From: an uncultured Actinomycetes bacterium
Lineage (GTDB): Bacteria; Actinomycetota; Actinomycetes; Nanopelagicales; Nanopelagicaceae
Assembly (NCBI GenBank): GCA_937864205.1
Contig: CALMJB010000078.1
Location: forward strand, 1-11,413
Direction of reading: 5' to 3'
DNA length: 11,413 nucleotides
In this document: positions 6,809-11,413 of the stretch, in pieces
Numbering within the stretch: the stretch's first letter is position 1
Layout: each line of letters opens with the position of its first letter
Made by a program: the position numbers and the translations under genes
Notes under the pieces: model-generated
Seen by the model: only the letters and a program-made list of their open reading frames with translations
What the model was told of the DNA's origin: nothing
The model's database searches: none

Positions 6809-7810
6809 TTAACGATCTGCCAGCAAATTCTTAGTTGGATTAAAACTTCCACCCGATTTCTTTAGTGCAATCGCACTCAAAGCTTCCAGAACTACTCGAT
6901 TTGCAAGCACCGCGGTGATTTCACTTTGATCATAAGCCGGCGCAACTTCTACAACATCGATTCCCACAATGGGCAATTCAAAACAAATTCTGCGCACCGC
7001 TTCTAATAATTCTCGGCTGGTCATTCCACCTGGTTCGGGTGTGCCAGTGCCGGGTGCCATACCCGGATCAACCACATCAATATCTACCGACAAGAAAACT
7101 CCGGTGCAACCATCAGTTAAAGTTTTAAAAGATTCATCTAGCACCGCCGACATTCCGCGGGAATGTATTTCGGTCATTTCATAAGAGCGCATCTTTTGTT
7201 TTGCCATCCAATTTAATGTCGCCGCATCTGGCCAATATCCGCGCAAACCTAATTGTAAAAATCGATCGCCACGAACATAGCCATCTTCGATTAACCGGCG
7301 CATCGGAGTTCCGTGTCCAACTAAAGTGCCAAATTGATCTTCACCGGTATCAGCATGTGCATCAAAATGAATCATTGAAACTTTACCTTTACCAAGATGA
7401 TCGGCAATTCCGGCGACATCAGCTGATGCAATTGAATGATCGCCACCAAGCACAACTGGAATTGCACCTGACTTAGCAATTGTTGCAGTAGCAGTTTGTA
7501 AAACTTTCAAAGCACCAACTAAATCACTACCTGGCATCAATAAATCGCCAGCATCAACTACTTTTAGTTTTTGTAATGGATCAACCCGTAATGCCAAATG
7601 CGGTCTGGAACCATCATGAGGCAAGTAATCCCCCATGCGAATCGCTTGCGGACCAAACTTCGCACCAGATCTATGTGAAGTTCCGGAATCAATCGGTGCA
7701 CCAACAATTACAACATCTGCACCTTTAAAAGTATCGGGTTTTTCTAAATCACATTTTTGTACACCCAAGAAAGTGAAATCAGGGCCGTACATATTTCCAA
7801 TTCGGGTCAA
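6809..7810 (-). CDS. speB: Ureohydrolase (agmatinase family; agmatinase or guanidinobutyrase)
   Basis: A 333-residue arginase/agmatinase-fold hydrolase that releases urea from a guanidino substrate using two Mn ions. All six metal ligands are present: His125 (GGDHS), Asp150, His152 and Asp154 (FDAHADT), Asp243 and Asp245 (SVDIDVVDP). GTPEPGG (256-262) and GIDVVEVAP (283-291) also fit the family. Agmatine is the default substrate, giving putrescine and urea; 4-guanidinobutyrate (to GABA) is an attractive alternative given gabT next door, and other guanidino compounds cannot be excluded. It is last in the pot operon: its TTG start (7810) overlaps the potC stop by four bases (TTGA) and has GAAGGG seven bases upstream, at 7818-7823. 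An ATG at 7792 would shorten it by six residues. No urease or urea-using gene is in the window. Family certain, substrate uncertain. Confidence 0.88.
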   Translation of the reverse strand: MTRIGNMYGPDFTFLGVQKCDLEKPDTFKGADVVIVGAPIDSGTSHRSGAKFGPQAIRMGDYLPHDGSRPHLALRVDPLQKLKVVDAGDLLMPGSDLVGALKVLQTATATIAKSGAIPVVLGGDHSIASADVAGIADHLGKGKVSMIHFDAHADTGEDQFGTLVGHGTPMRRLIEDGYVRGDRFLQLGLRGYWPDAATLNWMAKQKMRSYEMTEIHSRGMSAVLDESFKTLTDGCTGVFLSVDIDVVDPGMAPGTGTPEPGGMTSRELLEAVRRICFELPIVGIDVVEVAPAYDQSEITAVLANRVVLEALSAIALKKSGGSFNPTKNLLADR

Positions 7811-8595
7811 ATTTTTACCCTTCGTTTGCGGTTGAACAATTGTCCGGCAATTACAACAAATAAAGCAATAAAGAACATCGCCGAACCAATTACATTTGCT
7901 TGGGCTGGAATTCCGCGTGTGGCCGCGGTGTATACAAACTTTGGAAAAGTTGCAACGGTGCCAGAATTGAAATTGGTGATGATGAAATCATCAAAGGAAA
8001 GGCTAAATGCCAACAGTGCTGCACCCGCGATACCCGGTGCTACAAGTGGCAGAGTAACTCTTCTAAAAGTTTCAAATTCGTTCGCGTAAAGATCCATCGC
8101 AGCTTGTTCCAGCCGTGGGTCCAGCGAAGCAATTCTGGCTTTTACAGTTACCACTACAAACGAAATACAAAACATCACATGCGCGATGATGATGGTGGTC
8201 AAACCTGGATTAATTCCTAAATTCAAGAACATAGTTAGAAGTGATGCACCTAAAACTATTTCCGGCGTAGCCATCGGCAAGAAAATTAAAAGATTTGTGC
8301 TACTTCTGCCTTTGAAGTTATAACGTCCAATTGCAAAAGCAATTAAGGTGCCAAGAATCGTGGCAATTGCTGTGGAAATAATTCCAATTTTTAAGGAATT
8401 ACCAAGCGCGGTGCAAATATCGGGTGCACCACAGGGATTTTGCCAATTCTTAAGTGTGAAACCTTTCCAAACTAAGTTAGAACGACCGGCATCATTGAAA
8501 GAAAAAGCAAAAGTGTATGCAACTGGAATAAATAGATAAGTAAATCCCAACACCATATAAATACGAATTAAATTGCGAGAAAACCAGCGACTCAT
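7807..8595 (-). CDS. potC: Polyamine ABC transporter permease, PotC-like
   Basis: Inner-membrane permease, 262 residues, a usual length for PotC. It has an N-terminal helix (about 13-33), an external loop, and further helices near 65-90, 103-125, 133-152, 189-206 and 235-253. The cytoplasmic coupling (EAA) loop is seen as EQAAMDLYANEFETFRRVTLPLVAPG (163-188 overall), which docks on the ATPase. LLIFLPMATPEIVLGASLL is typical of PotC subunits. The external loop has two cysteines (55 and 61) that could form a disulfide. The ATG overlaps the potB stop as ATGA, with GAGGA six bases upstream, and the gene's own stop overlaps the ureohydrolase start by four bases, so potB-potC-ureohydrolase should be translationally coupled. 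Polyamine specificity comes from family resemblance. Confidence 0.93.
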   Translation of the reverse strand: MSRWFSRNLIRIYMVLGFTYLFIPVAYTFAFSFNDAGRSNLVWKGFTLKNWQNPCGAPDICTALGNSLKIGIISTAIATILGTLIAFAIGRYNFKGRSSTNLLIFLPMATPEIVLGASLLTMFLNLGINPGLTTIIIAHVMFCISFVVVTVKARIASLDPRLEQAAMDLYANEFETFRRVTLPLVAPGIAGAALLAFSLSFDDFIITNFNSGTVATFPKFVYTAATRGIPAQANVIGSAMFFIALFVVIAGQLFNRKRRVKI

Positions 8596-9479
8596 ACCAA
8601 TTCCTCAGTGCCGGCTCTACGAATATAAATAGTTACCAAAATCAAAATCGCAGCCATTAATGTAAATGACAGCGCCGCCGCAGTTGGATAATCCACGATT
8701 CTAAAAAATCTGGCATCAATCACATTTCCTAACATCTTGGTATCGGGATTTCCCAAAATTGCCGCATTTATGTAATCACCTGCGGCCGGAATAAAAGTGA
8801 GCAAGGTGCCAGCAACGACTCCGGGCATTGAAAGTGGCACAGTCACTTTGCGAAAAGTGGTAAAGCCATTTGCATAAAGATCACCGGATGCTTCTAAAGT
8901 TCTGGGATCAATCCGCTCTAAGCTGGCATAAAGTGGCAAAGTCATAAATGGTAAAAAGTTATAGGTTAATCCGGTAACGACTGCAAATGCACTCGCAGTT
9001 AGAGATGTAGTTGGTCCAATAATGTGTAATGCTCTGAAAACTTTTATTACCGGACCTTCTTCACCCAAGATTTGTTTCCAAGCAATTGTTCGCAGCAAAA
9101 ACGATGTAAAAAATGGCGCGACTATAAGTACTAGTAATACATTCTTGAATCGGCCGGCTTTGAAAGCGATGCCATACGCCAGCGGATACGCGATTGCCAA
9201 CGCCAAAATTGTGGCCAGCAATCCATAAAGAAAAGATCGGGCAAATTGTTCTTTGCTTTGCAAGAAAGCATCAATGTAATTCTGAAACCGAAATACTTGT
9301 GAATAAGTGACGCCGTCAGAATTTTTAGTCTTAGTAGACATCTGTCCCAAAGTCGCGATTGGAGCTAAGAAAAATATTGCTAAATACAACAAACCTGGTG
9401 CTAATAACAGGTAAGGAAAAAGTGATTTTCGATTTACCGGAGATTTAAATTTAGTCGCGGTAGTGCGAAAAATTGCCAA
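8592..9479 (-). CDS. potB: Polyamine ABC transporter permease, PotB-like
   Basis: Inner-membrane permease of 295 residues, partner of PotC in the translocation pore. After a basic N-terminus come a first helix (about 21-43), a periplasmic loop, and helices near 84-105, 113-133, 162-184, 220-240 and 267-287. The EAA loop is at 196-220 (EASGDLYANGF, then FRKVTVPLSMPG). TYNFLPFMTLPLYASLERID (172-191) is characteristic of PotB. The start is a TTG at 9479, four-base... gap after the potA stop (9480-9483 between), chosen because GGAG lies nine bases upstream at 9489-9492 and the next methionine is residue 47, which would remove the first helix. It overlaps potC by four bases. Confidence 0.93.
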   Translation of the reverse strand: MAIFRTTATKFKSPVNRKSLFPYLLLAPGLLYLAIFFLAPIATLGQMSTKTKNSDGVTYSQVFRFQNYIDAFLQSKEQFARSFLYGLLATILALAIAYPLAYGIAFKAGRFKNVLLVLIVAPFFTSFLLRTIAWKQILGEEGPVIKVFRALHIIGPTTSLTASAFAVVTGLTYNFLPFMTLPLYASLERIDPRTLEASGDLYANGFTTFRKVTVPLSMPGVVAGTLLTFIPAAGDYINAAILGNPDTKMLGNVIDARFFRIVDYPTAAALSFTLMAAILILVTIYIRRAGTEELV

Positions 9480-9483
9480 GGGT

Positions 9484-10605
9484 TTAGGCTCCGGCTCTTA
9501 CGTTTTCGCTGCCATCAAGCGCGAATGTAAATACTGGTTCCCAAGAAAGAGTTACCAATTCACCTTTTCGCAACATCGGTTCATTGTCATCGTTTTGTTC
9601 AAACACCATCAGCTCTTGCCCCCATGGCATTTCAACTTGGTACTGCGTAGAAACCCCGGTGTAAGAGACATCGGAAACTTTGCCGCCGTTTAAAATATTT
9701 CCAGAGGTATTTTTTCCACTGGCTACGATTCGAAATTTTTCTGGGCGAACTCCGACTAATACCGATTTATTTGCAGAATTTATGCGATTTTTTGGTACCG
9801 AAACTTTGTTGCCCTTGATATTAACGATGGAATTTTCGCCATCATTTCCTTCAACTTCACCGGCGATTAAATTTGATTGACCTAAGAAGTTAGCGACATA
9901 AGCACTCTTGGGTGAGTCATATAACTCTTCGGGAGTGCCCATTTGCTCGATTTTTCCCTTATTCATAACCGCGATGGTGTCGGCCATTGTCATGGCTTCT
10001 TCTTGATCATGTGTTACATGCACAAAAGTTATGCCGATTTCAGTTTGAATCCATTTCAATTCAATCTGCATCTGTCGGCGCAGTTTCAAATCAAGTGCAC
10101 CTAATGGTTCATCTAATAACAGTAATGCCGGACGGTTGACTATTGCGCGTGCCACCGCAATACGTTGTTGTTGTCCGCCGGACAACTGATTTGGTTTGCG
10201 ATCTGCCAGGTGCGGAAGTTCAACTAGTTCTAAAACTTTCTTTACCTGCGCATCCACATCTTTAATTCCGCGCCTACGTAATCCAAATGCGATATTTTCA
10301 AAAATAGTTAGATGCGGAAAGAGTGCGTAATTTTGAAACACAGTATTAACCGGACGGTTATACGGTTTTGCGTAAGTGATATCGGTATTACCAATTGAGA
10401 TTTTTCCATTAGTTGGTTCCTCTAACCCAGCGATCATTCGCAAAGTGGTGGTCTTGCCACAGCCTGATGGACCAAGCAATGCAAAAAATTTTCCCTGTGG
10501 AATCGTCAGGTTCAAATCATCAACTGCAACAAAATCGCCAAATGATTTTGTTAAGTTAGAGAGAACTAAATCCCCTTGCGCCGAGGTAGAAGCATCTTTA
10601 GCCAT
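9484..10605 (-). CDS. potA: Polyamine ABC transporter ATP-binding protein, PotA-like
   Basis: Cytoplasmic ATPase powering the Pot importer; 373 residues, normal for PotA. Motifs in order: Walker A GPSGCGKT (45-52), Q-loop Gln91 in VFQNYALFPHL, signature LSGGQQQR (141-148), Walker B LLLLDEP (161-167), D-loop GALD (169-172) and switch His199 in VTHDQEEA. The C-terminal part (about 240-365) is a TOBE-type regulatory domain, including VGVRPEK (284-290). YNRPVNTVFQNYALFPH is typical of PotA rather than sugar or iron importers, though spermidine, putrescine and related substrates cannot be separated from sequence. ATG start at 10605 with GGAG five bases upstream (10611-10614); it follows potD by 32 bases. 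Its C-terminal tail after the TOBE domain ends ENVRAGA just before potB. Confidence 0.95.
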   Translation of the reverse strand: MAKDASTSAQGDLVLSNLTKSFGDFVAVDDLNLTIPQGKFFALLGPSGCGKTTTLRMIAGLEEPTNGKISIGNTDITYAKPYNRPVNTVFQNYALFPHLTIFENIAFGLRRRGIKDVDAQVKKVLELVELPHLADRKPNQLSGGQQQRIAVARAIVNRPALLLLDEPLGALDLKLRRQMQIELKWIQTEIGITFVHVTHDQEEAMTMADTIAVMNKGKIEQMGTPEELYDSPKSAYVANFLGQSNLIAGEVEGNDGENSIVNIKGNKVSVPKNRINSANKSVLVGVRPEKFRIVASGKNTSGNILNGGKVSDVSYTGVSTQYQVEMPWGQELMVFEQNDDNEPMLRKGELVTLSWEPVFTFALDGSENVRAGA

Positions 10606-10637
10606 TTTCGCTCCGATGAAAAACTTTAGGCGCGAAC

Positions 10638-11413
10638 TTATGCGTTACCGGCAGCTGACTGGAATGCAGTTTCAAAACTAGTTTGTTCTGCATCGGTGAG
10701 CGGACGGAATATCTTCAATCGACTTAAAGTTTTCTCGGTTGGGAAAATGAATTCGCTATTTTGCAACTTTGCGTCAACTTTACCCATTGCCTCTTGCGCA
10801 CCAACTACCGGGCAAACGTAATTTACGTAAGCGGCAACTTTGGCAGCCACAAGTGGGTCGTAATAATAATTAATCAATTTGGAAGCATCGGTTGCCTTTG
10901 TCGAAGTAACTGGCACCATGAAGTTATCACCAGAAATGGTTCCGCCCGATTCTGGAATTGCAAAATCAAATTTGCCATCATTTTCAATTGCCAACTGGAA
11001 CAGATCGCCCGACCAACCAATTACCGCGACTGCATCACCGGAAATTAAATCTTCTTTGTAATCATTCCCCTTTACTTGGCGAATGAAGCCATCGCTAATT
11101 TTCTTCTTTAAGAAATCGACCGCGTTCATAAATTGATCATTTGTAAATGGTTTCGATACATCTACACCTTGATACGACATGATGATGCCGATCGTGTCGC
11201 GCATTTCCGATAACACTTCGATTTTGCCTTTATTCTTTGGCGAAAAAAGTTGGTCCATTGATTTGATTCCACCTGGAACCTTGTCTTTATTCCAGCCAAA
11301 ACCAGCCATCACGCCTTGCCAAGTCAATGTTTGTGAACGCGTTGGGTCATATGCCGGTGTTGCTAAAGTTTTTAATAAATTTTTCTTATTTGGGATGCTG
11401 GCTTCATCAAGTG
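10638..11413 (-). CDS. potD: Polyamine ABC transporter substrate-binding protein, PotD-like (5' end outside window)
   Basis: The C-terminal 258 residues of an extracytoplasmic polyamine-binding protein are visible; the frame stays open to the window edge, so the signal peptide or lipobox is not seen. The TTG at 11327 is an internal leucine codon, not a start: homologous sequence continues upstream (IPNKKNLL, then YDPTRSQTLTWQGV). PotD-like features are FGWNKDKV, the EMRDTIGIIMSYQG segment, LISGDAVAVIGWSGD, FAIPESGGTISGDNFMVP and the C-terminal INYYYDPLVAAKVAAYVNYVCPVVGA block. Family members bind putrescine or spermidine through aromatic and acidic residues; the WSGD segment is in the region of that pocket. 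First visible gene of potD-A-B-C-ureohydrolase; the promoter is outside. Ligand cannot be decided here. Confidence 0.92.
   Translation of the reverse strand, partial: LDEASIPNKKNLLKTLATPAYDPTRSQTLTWQGVMAGFGWNKDKVPGGIKSMDQLFSPKNKGKIEVLSEMRDTIGIIMSYQGVDVSKPFTNDQFMNAVDFLKKKISDGFIRQVKGNDYKEDLISGDAVAVIGWSGDLFQLAIENDGKFDFAIPESGGTISGDNFMVPVTSTKATDASKLINYYYDPLVAAKVAAYVNYVCPVVGAQEAMGKVDAKLQNSEFIFPTEKTLSRLKIFRPLTDAEQTSFETAFQSAAGNA

Noticed and set aside
11325..11327. TTG at 11327 as the potD start
   Set aside because: The frame continues open to the window edge with PotD-like sequence, so the codon is internal and the true start lies outside the window.

Overview
The window looks like chromosomal DNA from a low-GC, streamlined actinobacterium, plausibly a freshwater acI-type (Nanopelagicales) genome. 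This assignment rests on gene order (dxr, Rip1-type M50 protease, ispG, then proS, a classic actinobacterial neighbourhood), actinobacterial-looking protein sequences, an AT-rich base composition and almost no non-coding DNA. The largest non-coding gap is 57 bases. The taxonomy is inferred from reading; no search was run.

Layout. Bases 1-106 hold the N-terminus of a TauE/SafE-type membrane transporter (minus strand, cut by the window edge). Then, all on the minus strand and read right to left, comes dxr - M50 site-2 protease - ispG - proS (5396 down to 138): two MEP isoprenoid-pathway enzymes flanking an intramembrane protease, followed by prolyl-tRNA synthetase. A 57-base divergent gap (5397-5453) separates dxr from gabT (plus strand, 5454-6806). 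gabT converges on a minus-strand ureohydrolase gene (6809-7810) with only two bases between the stop codons. The ureohydrolase is the last gene of a tightly packed potD-potA-potB-potC-ureohydrolase operon; potD is cut by the right edge at 11413.

How they work together. The PotABCD-type ABC transporter should import polyamines or related cationic nitrogen compounds. The ureohydrolase would release urea from a guanidino compound (agmatine, or possibly 4-guanidinobutyrate), and GabT would move the amino group of GABA to 2-oxoglutarate and send the carbon towards succinate. Together this looks like a small nitrogen- and carbon-scavenging island next to housekeeping genes. If the substrate is agmatine, the steps from putrescine to GABA lie elsewhere.

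Expression signals. Start codons of dxr, gabT and proS each lie 6-7 bases after a TANNNT -10-like hexamer and have no convincing Shine-Dalgarno, which suggests leaderless mRNAs. The downstream pot-operon genes have clear Shine-Dalgarno sequences and overlapping or nearly overlapping junctions. I see no insertion sequence, CRISPR array, RNA gene, phage gene or clear intrinsic terminator. I do not see an obviously new biological system; the most interesting points are the substrate question for the ureohydrolase/GabT/Pot set and the compact divergent leaderless promoters.
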